From: Bradyrhizobium sp. CSA112
Lineage (GTDB): Bacteria; Pseudomonadota; Alphaproteobacteria; Rhizobiales; Xanthobacteraceae
Assembly: GCF_029051645.1 (NCBI RefSeq)
Contig: NZ_JAACFS010000001.1
Location: forward strand, 806,001-870,000
DNA: 64,000 nucleotides
Direction: 5' to 3'
The notes beneath the pieces are model-generated. The model was not told the origin of the DNA. It saw nothing but the letters and a program-made list of their open reading frames with translations, and made no database searches. This document shows, piece after piece, positions 15,900-23,838 of the stretch. The translations under genes were made by a program, and so were the position numbers. Every line of letters starts with the position of its first letter. The stretch's first letter is position 1.

Positions 15900-16100
15900 G
15901 ACTGTTTACTCCCTTCTGGGTATACAACCTCTGGTGTTGTCCGGTATTTTTTGCCCGAGAAGAATTAATGAGGTGTCAAAGCAAAACTGACATGTTGTGA
16001 GCGTGGTCAATCTGCCGCAGGCGAGGTGGGGATGATGACACCTGCAGATTGTAGATCGAGAGCCGCTTTCGCTAACCCGCCCGACGCCGCCGGCAGCGGG

Positions 16101-16577
16101 TCACCGCCCGTAAAGCCGTTCATCCCACCACACCGGCTCGGGCAGCGTGTGCTCGATGCCCTTGGCATCGGGGTGGGCCGGGTTGATCAGGAAATTGCGC
16201 TCCAGCCGCGCCGGGAGTGAGGGGACGATCAAGAGCGCCGAACGCTTCTCCTCGTACCATTGCTGGCCGAATGTCTTGCAGATCGTCTCGTTCCGCGAAT
16301 CCCAGCCGGGATGCGCCGCGGTCTGGAAGGTCTCATACGAGACGCCGTTTGGAATCGTGATCTCGATGAAGTGCTGATTGGCGGGCATCACCAGATTGGC
16401 ATGGACCAGCTTCTCCAGCATGGCGGTGGAATAGTGCTCGGATGCGTAGATCATCGGGCTCGTGTGCGTATTCCACCGGCCCGGATAGAGCCGCGCGCCC
16501 TCAGCATCATACACCGGGTAAGCGCCGTCCGGGTCCCCGATGCGATAGCATCTCAGAACGCGATCGCTCTTCTGCAC
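16101..16577 (-). CDS. RES-domain toxin (NAD+-targeting)
   Basis: A 158-residue protein of the RES family. It has the early CYRIGDP, then GARLYPGRWNT, MIYASEHYSTAMLEKL (carrying the conserved Glu) and a later Ser region (NFLINPAHPDAKG). RES toxins such as MbcT degrade or phosphorolyse NAD+, and ParT modifies metabolic enzymes; which reaction applies here is not visible. It begins 2 bp after the stop of the Xre/DUF2384 gene, so antitoxin is translated first, as usual in this system. Confidence 0.9.
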   Translation of the reverse strand: MQKSDRVLRCYRIGDPDGAYPVYDAEGARLYPGRWNTHTSPMIYASEHYSTAMLEKLVHANLVMPANQHFIEITIPNGVSYETFQTAAHPGWDSRNETICKTFGQQWYEEKRSALLIVPSLPARLERNFLINPAHPDAKGIEHTLPEPVWWDERLYGR

Positions 16578-16579
16578 GC

Positions 16580-17014
16580 TCAGACGCCGCCGCTATACGC
16601 CGCGCGGCCCATCAGGTTGATCACAGCATCGGCGCCGGGGCCGGTCGCCAGGGCCACTTCGAGCGGAGCCTTGTCGTCCAGCATCGGGTGCGGCCGCTCG
16701 AGAAAAGCGCGGACCTTGGCTTCGTCACGGAAGACATCAATCCCGAAGGCGAACACCTTGGCGACGCGGGCGAGGCGGTCGCTTTCCTCGATGGTCAAAA
16801 GCTGCTTCTGCTTGCGCCGGCGTTCGAGCGTCGGCTTGGGCACGACCCGATAGGTGAAGCGGCGGACATCGTTCGGGCTGACACGGCCCGCGAATTTGTC
16901 GAGCGCCGAGACCGGCAGGCCCTTCTCGACGGAGTAGGCCAGCGTGAGCGTCGTCTCGGTTTTCTTTTGTTTGACGCCGAGAAGTTCGGCGGCGGTTGCA
17001 GCCTGGTAGCTCAT
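16580..17014 (-). CDS. Xre/MbcA/ParS-type antitoxin (DUF2384)
   Basis: A 144-residue protein with an N-terminal Xre-like DNA-binding region (about 1-75) and a C-terminal DUF2384 domain (VFAFGIDVFRDEAKVRAFLE, PHPMLDDKAPLEVALATGPG). The end, VINLMGRAAYSGGV, is the segment that in MbcA/ParS enters the toxin's active-site cleft. It is cotranscribed with the RES toxin. The palindromes at 17031-17058, just before its start, are the probable autoregulatory operator. Confidence 0.9.
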   Translation of the reverse strand: MSYQAATAAELLGVKQKKTETTLTLAYSVEKGLPVSALDKFAGRVSPNDVRRFTYRVVPKPTLERRRKQKQLLTIEESDRLARVAKVFAFGIDVFRDEAKVRAFLERPHPMLDDKAPLEVALATGPGADAVINLMGRAAYSGGV

Positions 17015-17030
17015 TTAGCCTCCGGTCAAG

Positions 17031-17058
17031 TGAGGCAAATATATGCCTCATATGAGGC
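17031..17058 (-). promoter_or_regulatory. Operator of the RES-Xre toxin-antitoxin operon
   Basis: Two overlapping palindromes, TGAGGCAAATATATGCCTCA (17031-17050) and GCCTCATATGAGGC (17045-17058), give three GAGGC/GCCTC half sites in alternating orientation about 17 bp upstream of the antitoxin start. This geometry fits cooperative binding by the antitoxin or the toxin-antitoxin complex (family knowledge). The binding itself is inferred. Confidence 0.65.
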
Positions 17059-17219
17059 TCGGTCAAGGTCGGCGGAACCCTCGTTCGCAAGCAAGAGCGG
17101 GACGCCGTGCTGCTTCACACATCCATCGCAAAAAAGTGAGGCGGCATGGTCGTCGGTCTGTAGCTTTTGGCCCATCCCGTTCGTCTTGCACCCAGAGACA
17201 GACAAAGTGGAGACCAGGA

Positions 17220-18434
17220 ATGTCCAATTCTCACTATCGCTGGGTCATCGTCGCGGCCGGGGGCTTGCTCGGCTGCGTCGCGATCGGGGGCATGTTTTCG
17301 CTGCCGGTATTTTTGCAGCCGATCGCGCGGGATACCGGCTGGTCGGTCACGGGCATATCCAGCGCCATGACCATCGGCTTTCTCGCCATGGCGTTCACCA
17401 GCATGATCTGGGGCACCTTGTCGGACCGGCTGGGGCCGTTTCCGGTGGTGTTGACGGGCTCGGTCGTGCTGGCGGCGAGCCTGGGGCTGGCGAGCCTGGC
17501 GACATCCCTGGTCATCTTCCAGTTCATCTTCGGGCTGCTGGTCGGCGGCGCTACGGCCGCGATCTTCGCGCCGATGATGGCTTGCGTCACCGGCTGGTTC
17601 GATACCCATCGCAGCCTCGCCGTGTCACTGGTCTCGGCGGGCATGGGTATGGCGCCGATGACGATGTCGCCGCTCGCCGCCTGGCTGGTCTCGAACCATG
17701 ACTGGCGGACCTCGATGCAGATCGTGGCGCTCGTCGTGGCCGCGATCATGATTCCGGTCTCGCTCCTGGTGCGCCGCGCGCCGGCGCTTGAGAGCGCGGC
17801 TGCCGCGCCGTTGAATGCGTCGGCGGAACCGGACATGACGCTCGCGCAGGCGTTGCGGTCGCCGCAATTCATCATCCTGCTGCTGACAAACTTCTTCTGC
17901 TGCGCCACGCATTCGGGCCCGATCATCCACACCGTGAGCTACGCCATCAGTTGCGGCATCCCGATGATCGCCGCCGTCACCATCTACAGCGTGGAAGGCC
18001 TCGCCGGGATGGGCGGCCGCATCGCCTTCGGCCTGCTCGGCGATCGCTTCGGCGCCAAGCGTGTGCTCGTGTTCGGCTTGCTGGCGCAGGCGTTCGGCGC
18101 ACTCGGTTATGTCTTCGTGCGCGATCTCGCCGCGTTCTATGCAATCGCAGCGCTGTTCGGCTTCATCTATGCCGGCACCATGCCGCTCTATGCTGTCCTG
18201 GTGCGCGAGAATTTTCCGCTGCGGATGATGGGCACCGTGATCGGTGGCACCGCCATGGCCGGCAGCCTCGGCATGGCGACGGGACCGCTGGCCGGCGGTT
18301 TGATCTACGACACGTTCGCCAGCTACGCCTGGCTCTATATCGGTTCGTGGATCATGGGGATCGGCGCGTTCCTGATCATCCTGACGTTCCGGCCGATGCC
18401 GGTGGTTCGGGCAGCTGCGCCGGTGCCGGCATAA
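17220..18434 (+). CDS. Major facilitator superfamily transporter
   Basis: A 404-residue membrane protein with 12 predicted segments. The first helix (WVIVAAGGLLGCVAIGGMFS) is followed by the loop 2-3 motif GTLSDRLGPFPV and its repeat GLLGDRFGAKRV in the second half. ARDTGWSVTGISSAMTIGF resembles monocarboxylate/oxalate-formate-type carriers, so a small organic anion is a reasonable guess. The ATG at 17220 follows GGAG by 7 bases; the longer frame from 17043 is not supported. A hairpin terminator follows at 18445. Confidence 0.88.
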   Translation: MSNSHYRWVIVAAGGLLGCVAIGGMFSLPVFLQPIARDTGWSVTGISSAMTIGFLAMAFTSMIWGTLSDRLGPFPVVLTGSVVLAASLGLASLATSLVIFQFIFGLLVGGATAAIFAPMMACVTGWFDTHRSLAVSLVSAGMGMAPMTMSPLAAWLVSNHDWRTSMQIVALVVAAIMIPVSLLVRRAPALESAAAAPLNASAEPDMTLAQALRSPQFIILLLTNFFCCATHSGPIIHTVSYAISCGIPMIAAVTIYSVEGLAGMGGRIAFGLLGDRFGAKRVLVFGLLAQAFGALGYVFVRDLAAFYAIAALFGFIYAGTMPLYAVLVRENFPLRMMGTVIGGTAMAGSLGMATGPLAGGLIYDTFASYAWLYIGSWIMGIGAFLIILTFRPMPVVRAAAPVPA

Positions 18435-18444
18435 AGGCAGAGCA

Positions 18445-18472
18445 GGGCGGAATAGCAGAGCATATTCCGCCC
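18445..18472. terminator. Bidirectional hairpin between convergent genes
   Basis: A perfect 10-bp inverted repeat, GGGCGGAATA (18445-18454) and TATTCCGCCC (18463-18472), with an 8-base loop, sits between the MFS stop and the convergent deformylase-like stop. No U tract is present. Confidence 0.6.
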
Positions 18473-18480
18473 AATCTGTC

Positions 18481-18978
18481 TCAGCCCCGCGAGAGCTTCT
18501 CGAAACGCTTTATCAACCGCTCACGCTTCAGGCGGGAGAGTCGCTGAATCCAGAACAGGCCATTGAGCTGATCGATCTCGTGCTGGTGGCAAATGGCACG
18601 CAGCCCGTCGGATTCTTCGGTGTGGGAGAGGCCGTCGATGTCGTGATAGCTGATCCGAACGCGCGCATGACGCCGAACTTCGTCATTAACCCCCGGCATC
18701 GAGACGCTGCCTTCCTGATGCACGATCATTTCCGGCGAGGCCCAAATGATCTCGGGATTGACGTAGGTGCGCGCGCCATCGATCGGGTCGATGTCGAGCA
18801 CGACGACTCGTAAGGAAACGCCTATATGCGGTGCGGTGATCCCGATGCCGGGCGCGGCGTGCATCGTCTCGAGCAGATCGCTGGCCAGCTCGCGCAGCGC
18901 GTCGTCAAACACCGTCACTGGCAGCGCTGCGAGCGCAAGCCGAGGGTCGGGATATCGGACAATCGGACGGATGGTCAT
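18481..18978 (-). CDS. Peptide deformylase-like protein with altered metal ligands
   Basis: A 165-residue protein of the deformylase fold: MTIRPIVRYPDPRLALAA, motif I as GIGITAPH (usual GxGxAAxQ), motif II as EGSVSMPG (usual EGCLS), and motif III as QHEIDQLNG (usual HExDH). The motif II Cys ligand is Ser and the second motif III His is Gln, confirmed in the nucleotides, so two of three canonical metal ligands are changed. Classic deformylation of nascent peptides is therefore doubtful. It may use other ligands or have another role. It lies 44 bp after a methyltransferase gene on the same strand. The start at 18978 fits the family; a GTG at 19026 is possible. Confidence 0.8.
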   Translation of the reverse strand: MTIRPIVRYPDPRLALAALPVTVFDDALRELASDLLETMHAAPGIGITAPHIGVSLRVVVLDIDPIDGARTYVNPEIIWASPEMIVHQEGSVSMPGVNDEVRRHARVRISYHDIDGLSHTEESDGLRAICHQHEIDQLNGLFWIQRLSRLKRERLIKRFEKLSRG

Positions 18979-19022
18979 GATTGGTTGTTCGGCAACGGAA
19001 CCAAGATTCAGACTATCACGCT

Positions 19023-19724
19023 TCACGCATACGCAATCCAGCCGCGCCAGGTAAAGGCGGCGTAGAACAATTCCACATCCCGGAATCCGGCCTCACGCAG
19101 AATTTGTGCGTCCTGCTCCGGACTGACCAGGGGCAAGCGCGCCTCGATCGCCGCACGCGCAGTGTTGGCCTGGTTCGGATCGGCGCCGGAGGCGATCGCA
19201 TAGGCGGCATAGCGCGATAGCCATCGCGCACGCTGGCCATCCTGCTGCGGAAAACTGGAATGGGCAGCTACGAACGGCGCTCCGGGTCTGAGACGGCGAT
19301 GAATTTCCTTGGTCGTCCGCCGCCGTTCGTCGACGTCCAGGAAATGCAGCGTAAGCAGACAGGTAGCGGCATCGAACGGCCCATCGGGCGCATCGTCGAT
19401 ATAACCCTGTTGCAACTGCACGCGCGCATTGAATGGCCCTAGCATCTGCTCGGCCAGCTTCAGCATCTCGGAGGCCGGATCGACGCCAACGAACCTCCAG
19501 TGCGGCTCTGCCTCCGCCAACGCCTTCAACTCCAGGCCGCCACCTGCGCCGAGCACGAGCACCCGCGCGTCTTGCGCGGCCTGCTCCGCCAGCAGGATAC
19601 GGGTCATGCGGTGGAGGTCCGCAAAGCCGGGCACGAAGCGCGGCGGTCCATCCGCATATCGCGAGACCGCCTCAGGATCGGAGAAGTGGGCCAGCATGGC
19701 CTTGGCGGCTGCGTCATGATGCAT
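19023..19724 (-). CDS. Class I SAM-dependent methyltransferase
   Basis: A 233-residue protein. [18 protein letters not shown] is the glycine-rich SAM-binding motif [15 protein letters not shown] supplies the acidic residue for the SAM ribose, and [20 protein letters not shown] is motif IV. It resembles UbiE/type-11 small-molecule methyltransferases. The acceptor is unknown. Its start overlaps the end of the upstream Rrf2 gene by 11 bp, so the two are translationally coupled. The deformylase-like gene follows, which suggests a three-gene operon. Confidence 0.87.
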   Translation of the reverse strand: MHHDAAAKAMLAHFSDPEAVSRYADGPPRFVPGFADLHRMTRILLAEQAAQDARVLVLGAGGGLELKALAEAEPHWRFVGVDPASEMLKLAEQMLGPFNARVQLQQGYIDDAPDGPFDAATCLLTLHFLDVDERRRTTKEIHRRLRPGAPFVAAHSSFPQQDGQRARWLSRYAAYAIASGADPNQANTARAAIEARLPLVSPEQDAQILREAGFRDVELFYAAFTWRGWIAYA

Positions 19725-20178
19725 GAGCGATCTCCAGGCGGTGGCGGTTGCGCCGGTCGCCCAGGCGCTTCTGAAAATCGGCGCTCAACATCGCAAGCGT
19801 CACGTCCTCAAGACGCGAGAGCAACAGCGCCTCCGCCTCGTCGAACGCGCGGTCGAGCGCGGCATTCACGGCCTGCTCGACAAGACAGCCGGGGGCTTCT
19901 GTTCTGTTTCCCATGGCGAACAGCGAAGGTTGGCCGAGCGCCTGATAGACATCCCGCAGTGATATCGTCGCGAGGTCGCGGGCGAGGGTCCACCCGCCGC
20001 CATGGCCTTTCTCCGATCGCACATAGCCCTGATCGCGCAGTCCGGACATGATCCGCCGGATCACCACGGGATTGGTATTCATGGCCCGTGCGAGCGCGTC
20101 GGAAGTCACCGGCTCCTTTCGCTCGGCCATGTGCAGCAGCACGTGGAGCACGCCTGAAAGTCTACTGTCCTGATTCAT
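19714..20178 (-). CDS. Rrf2-family transcriptional regulator heading an operon
   Basis: A 154-residue winged helix regulator: [58 protein letters not shown], and [12 protein letters not shown]. It has one cysteine in the sensor region ([12 protein letters not shown]), so it is more likely a thiol or small-molecule sensor than an Fe-S regulator. The ATG at 20178 gives the family's N-terminus; nine codons upstream in the same frame are atypical. It overlaps the methyltransferase gene by 11 bp and probably autoregulates that operon (inference). Confidence 0.87.
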   Translation of the reverse strand: MNQDSRLSGVLHVLLHMAERKEPVTSDALARAMNTNPVVIRRIMSGLRDQGYVRSEKGHGGGWTLARDLATISLRDVYQALGQPSLFAMGNRTEAPGCLVEQAVNAALDRAFDEAEALLLSRLEDVTLAMLSADFQKRLGDRRNRHRLEIAHAS

Positions 20179-20347
20179 GTAACTATTGATATTGCATGAT
20201 GGCATGGCAGGTCAAGTTGTGGTTTGCCGAAGGTGTGCGCTTCCTGACCATGCTGACGTTCCGGCCCGTACCAGCGGCGAACCATTTTCGTAGTGTCGGG
20301 TTCTAGACTGGACCGATCGGGGCGGGGCTCGTCTGCAGGAGACAGCG

Positions 20348-20806
20348 ATGCAACTCGTCACACACAAGAAGATGAAAGGCGGCCGGTTGATGCCCTGGGG
20401 TAAGGGCACGGTGGTAACGGACACGAAGGGCTATGTCTTTCTGGCCGGCAACACAGCCACGTCGGAAAATTACGATCCTGTGAATGCCAGAGGCGGCGCC
20501 GCCGGCGATGCCAGCGCGCAATGGCGTTCCATTCTGACCAATATCAAATCGGATCTGGAAGAGCTCGGCAGCTCACTCGAACATCTCGTCAAGATCACCC
20601 AGTACATCAAGGGACCGTTTCCGGACGGCGGCGTCCTCAGCTCCCCGAATTTTCGTCTCGACGTCATGGACGATTTCTTCGCCGAGCATTGCCCGAAGCA
20701 TTGCAGCTATAACAACCCGCCGCCGTCGGAGGTGATCGGGGTCGCGGCCCTTGCACATCCCGATCTCGTCGTCGAGATTGTCGCCATCGCCGCACTGCCG
20801 GACTGA
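20348..20806 (+). CDS. RidA-family protein
   Basis: A 152-residue YjgF/YER057c/UK114 protein. It shows GYVFLAGNTATSENYDPVNA, the oligomer-forming helix AQWRSILTNIKSDLEELGSS followed by LEHLVKITQYIKG, and the end PPPSEVIGVAALAHPDLVVE and IVAIAA. RidA itself hydrolyses reactive enamines/imines, but the key Arg (usually RxxVxV near the end) is not seen, so it belongs to another subgroup. The hydrolase gene begins 6 bp downstream, so the two are likely one operon. Confidence 0.87.
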   Translation: MQLVTHKKMKGGRLMPWGKGTVVTDTKGYVFLAGNTATSENYDPVNARGGAAGDASAQWRSILTNIKSDLEELGSSLEHLVKITQYIKGPFPDGGVLSSPNFRLDVMDDFFAEHCPKHCSYNNPPPSEVIGVAALAHPDLVVEIVAIAALPD

Positions 20807-20812
20807 GCTGCG

Positions 20813-21709
20813 ATGTTCGAAGGCTTTACATCCCTCGAGATCGAAACCGGTGCGACGCAGATCTTCGCGCGTCGCGCGGGATCCGGACCTCCGGTTCTTC
20901 TGCTGCACGGCTTTCCCGAGACGCATGCGATGTGGCGGGAGATCGCCCCGCGTCTCGCCGCGACCAACACGGTGGTCTGCGCCGACTTGCGTGGCTATGG
21001 GCGAAGCGGCTGTCCCGCGAGCACAGCCGACCATGCGCCCTATTCAAAACGGGCGTTCGCGGCGGACATGCTGGCGCTCATGGACCGGCTCGGTTTTGCG
21101 AGCTTCGCGGTTGTGGGCCATGACAGGGGAGGCCGGGTCGCGCAGCGCATGGCGCTGGATGCGACCGGCAAGGTCGATGCGCTGGCCGTCCTTGATGTCA
21201 TCCCCGTTTCCGAGGTGTGGGACCACGCCGATGATCGGCTTGCGCTTGCGTTCTGGCCGTGGTCGCTGTTGGCGCAGCCGTCGCCGCTTCCGGAAACCAT
21301 CCTGATCCGTTGTGGCGAGGCGCTTGTCGTGGACGCGGCGGCGAACTGGGGCTCCGGGAACGCCTTCGCGGCGGATGTGCAGCGAGAATATGCTGACATG
21401 TTGCACGACGCCGCGCACGCGCACGCCATTTGCGAAGAGTACCGCGCCGCCGCCTCGATCGATCGTGATCACGACCGGCTGGACCAGGAAGCCGGACGGA
21501 AAATCGCCTGTCCCACGCTTGCGCTGTGGAGCGCGGCCGGCCCGCTCTCGAAATGGTACGAAAGCGAGGGAGGGCCGCTGGCAATCTGGCGGCGCTGGTC
21601 TGCGGATGTGAGAGGACGGCCGGTCGAAGGCGGTCATTTCTTTCCGGAAGAAAGACCGAAGGAGACGGCCGAGGCGCTGTCCACATTCCTGCGCAAGCCA
21701 AACGGCTGA
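20813..21709 (+). CDS. Alpha/beta hydrolase, haloacetate dehalogenase-like
   Basis: A 298-residue hydrolase. It has the oxyanion motif LLLHGFPETHAMW, then ADLRGYGRS, and an Asp nucleophile (D104) in VVGHDRGGRVAQRMALD with the two arginines typical of fluoroacetate dehalogenases. The catalytic acid region is LDVIPVSEVW and the catalytic His is in EGGHFFPEE. Where characterised enzymes have a His-Trp pair for the halide (YHWSFLAQP, from memory), this one reads WPWSLLAQP: Trp is kept and His is Pro. Haloacid cleavage is thus plausible but not certain. Coupled to RidA. Confidence 0.82.
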   Translation: MFEGFTSLEIETGATQIFARRAGSGPPVLLLHGFPETHAMWREIAPRLAATNTVVCADLRGYGRSGCPASTADHAPYSKRAFAADMLALMDRLGFASFAVVGHDRGGRVAQRMALDATGKVDALAVLDVIPVSEVWDHADDRLALAFWPWSLLAQPSPLPETILIRCGEALVVDAAANWGSGNAFAADVQREYADMLHDAAHAHAICEEYRAAASIDRDHDRLDQEAGRKIACPTLALWSAAGPLSKWYESEGGPLAIWRRWSADVRGRPVEGGHFFPEERPKETAEALSTFLRKPNG

Positions 21710-21826
21710 GGGCCGCTAGCGATGTCAATTGCATGGCTTTACGGCGTGAACAGCAAGACGGCGAGGACACGATCGGAGTGGAGCAGGGCGGGGCTGCACG
21801 TCCGGCAGCCCCCGTTCATCCCTGTT

Positions 21827-22330
21827 TCACTGGGAAGCCTTGTCGACATGCTGCCCTACGAACGACGCGAGCGGCTGGCCGGTCTCGACGATATAAGTCG
21901 ACAGCATCCGCCCCGTCTCCGGACCGATGTCGCGCGCATTATGCGGTGTCCGTGGCGGGATGAGGAAACCGTCGCCGGCGCGCAGGATGACGGTGGGACG
22001 TCCCTCGACCTTCATCTCGACTTCGCCGGCGATGATGTAGCCGACCTCTTCGCCGGGATGGACGTGCCATCCGGACTCGACGCCTGGGGGAATCTCCGTC
22101 TCCACCTGCACGATCTCGCGGCCGGGTATCGACGAGGGGGCACGCTGGATCACGCGCCGGGTGAGCTTGCCGGCAAGATCGTCGCGCGGCCGTTCGGATG
22201 CCGTCACGCTCTTGTCGCCGGCGGCGCCCGCCGCGGCGTCGTGCGCCAATGCCGTGCCGGCCGAAAGCGTCATGGCCAGCGCGAGCGTGGGAAGCGAAAT
22301 GAACGAGAGGCTTTTGGATAGCGTACGCAT
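21827..22330 (-). CDS. Exported cupin-domain protein
   Basis: A 167-residue protein with a signal peptide (about residues 1-29, SFISLPTLALAMTLSAGTALA, cleavage near ALA-HD) and a single cupin barrel. Motif 1 reads GWHVHPGEEVGYIIAGEVEM and motif 2 reads GDGFLIPPRTPHNARDI, so the HxH, Glu and second His metal ligands are all present. Periplasmic cupins of this type are often found with glyoxalase or quercetinase-like genes; the reaction is unknown. The ATG at 22330 follows AGGAG. Confidence 0.85.
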   Translation of the reverse strand: MRTLSKSLSFISLPTLALAMTLSAGTALAHDAAAGAAGDKSVTASERPRDDLAGKLTRRVIQRAPSSIPGREIVQVETEIPPGVESGWHVHPGEEVGYIIAGEVEMKVEGRPTVILRAGDGFLIPPRTPHNARDIGPETGRMLSTYIVETGQPLASFVGQHVDKASQ

Positions 22331-22406
22331 GGTGAATCTCCTGTGGTGGGCTGCGCCGGTCACCGGCGGCGGGCGAGCCGCTGACGCCGGTGATCGCTTC
22401 GCCTGG

Positions 22407-23084
22407 TCATGCGGCCTGCTGCTGGCCGCTCTGTTCGCGGACGATGTATTCGGCGTACCAGTCCGGCCAGTTCACATCGTGCTGGCCGCCGTTGCGCTTC
22501 TCGTACTCGCCATGGGCGGCGGCCGCACGGCGCAGCGCGCTCGCGAGGTCGGCCGACGAGTTGAACGAGGTGCCGTCAGCATCGATGCGGCCAGGCAATC
22601 GCGCGGTGACTTCCTGCAGCAGCCAGCCATTGCCGTCGGGATCGCTGAACGAGGCATACGAACGGTAGCTGCCGCGTTCCGGATCCGGGCCGCTCAGCCG
22701 GACCCGCCCGAACAGATAGGGCTCGTCGGAGCCAACATGCACGTCGCCGCCGGCGTGAAACGCTTCACTGATCGCAACGCCACGGCCGAGCAATTCGTTA
22801 CGGGCGGCCTCGATGTCGGAGACGATCAGGTACAGGCCCTGCGCGGAGCCGGGCGCGGCGGAGGTGACGTTCTTGCCGAAGATCACCGAGGCGTCGGAGC
22901 CGGGCGGGGTGAACTGGATCACGCGATAGTCGTCAGGGCCGGCGAAATCGGCGTCGAGCCGCCAGCCGAGCTTCGCGTAGAATTGCTTGGCGCGTTCGAC
23001 GTCGGAAACGGGGATGACGACGATTTCGAGTTTCAGGTCAACGGCCGTCGCTTTCGAGGTCTGGTTTGCAGTGGTGGTAGTCAT
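22407..23084 (-). CDS. VOC-family protein with C-terminal extension
   Basis: A 225-residue protein. The VOC module spans about residues 17-155 (LKLEIVVIPVSDVERAKQFY, ASFSDPDGNGWLLQEVT). The extension (SSADLASALRRAAAAHGEYE to VNWPDWYAEYIVREQSG) is the tail seen in glyoxalase-like proteins of soil Alphaproteobacteria, ending in WPDWYAxY. No substrate is known. It is divergent from a MarR regulator at 23230, with two direct operator-like repeats between them, so MarR control is likely. Confidence 0.85.
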   Translation of the reverse strand: MTTTTANQTSKATAVDLKLEIVVIPVSDVERAKQFYAKLGWRLDADFAGPDDYRVIQFTPPGSDASVIFGKNVTSAAPGSAQGLYLIVSDIEAARNELLGRGVAISEAFHAGGDVHVGSDEPYLFGRVRLSGPDPERGSYRSYASFSDPDGNGWLLQEVTARLPGRIDADGTSFNSSADLASALRRAAAAHGEYEKRNGGQHDVNWPDWYAEYIVREQSGQQQAA

Positions 23085-23102
23085 GGCGCTCTCCTTAATT
23101 AG

Positions 23103-23187
23103 ATCGGATACGATATATTCGTGTGCGCTATAAATACCTCGGCAATCCGACTGTCAACCCTTCCGATTTAATCGGATGCGATATATA
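23103..23187. promoter_or_regulatory. Paired direct operator repeats for the MarR regulator
   Basis: ATCGGATACGATATATT (23103-23119) and ATCGGATGCGATATATA (23171-23187) are direct repeats 68 bp apart in the intergenic region between the divergent VOC and MarR genes. Each holds the imperfect palindrome ATCG-GATRC-GAT. Each lies close to one of the two starts, as expected of an operator for each promoter. Regulator assignment is inferred. Confidence 0.6.
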
Positions 23188-23229
23188 TGGATGCGAGACT
23201 TCACATGTTCGTGTCGGAAAGGACGACCC

Positions 23230-23775
23230 ATGAGACCGAATGACGGTCCCAAGTCCGGTTCAAGTACCGGTTCCAGGGACAATTCCCGAGATAACTCCAG
23301 AGACAATTCAAAGGGCAGCCAGAAGGCAAGGTCGCCGGCAGGCGAGCGGCGGCTTGGCGACTTCCTGTGCTTCGCGATCTACTCGGCTAACCTCGCCTTC
23401 GGGCGAGCCTACAAAAAGGGCCTCGATGAACTCGGCCTGACTTACCCGCAATGGATCGCGATCGTGGCGCTGTGGGAGCAGGATGGGCAAACGGTGAGCG
23501 AGCTCGGCGACAAGATGTTCCTGGAATCCAACACGCTGACGCCGATCCTGAAGAAGCTGGAACAGATGGGCTATCTGCGCCGTCAGCGCGATCCCGCGGA
23601 CGAGCGGCAGGTGCGCATCAGCCTCACCGAGGCCGGCCGTCGGTTGCGCGAAAAGGGCATGCACATGAATCTGGTGGCGTCGACCGGGCTGAAGCCCGAC
23701 GAATTCGTACGGCTGCAGGAAAACGTCGTCACGCTCCGTGACAATCTGATCAAGGCGACGGCGGAGGAAGCGTGA
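23230..23775 (+). CDS. MarR/OhrR-like transcriptional regulator
   Basis: A 181-residue regulator. Residues about 10-35 are a low-complexity charged leader with three SRDN repeats. The MarR core follows: LGDFLCFAIYSANLAFGRAY, TYPQWIAIVALWEQDGQTVS, LTPILKKLEQMGYLRRQRDP, DERQVRISLTEAG. The Cys in LCFAIYSANLA is at the place of the peroxide-reactive Cys of OhrR, and the Tyr-Ser pair is kept, so organic peroxide sensing is likely. No ohr gene is adjacent; the divergent VOC gene appears to be the target. Confidence 0.87.
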   Translation: MRPNDGPKSGSSTGSRDNSRDNSRDNSKGSQKARSPAGERRLGDFLCFAIYSANLAFGRAYKKGLDELGLTYPQWIAIVALWEQDGQTVSELGDKMFLESNTLTPILKKLEQMGYLRRQRDPADERQVRISLTEAGRRLREKGMHMNLVASTGLKPDEFVRLQENVVTLRDNLIKATAEEA

Positions 23776-23838
23776 CGATGCGCGCAATCGGCGCTTCGAT
23801 GCGATCGGACACCGGCGGTGCGTGAAGGTGAGGTTACG

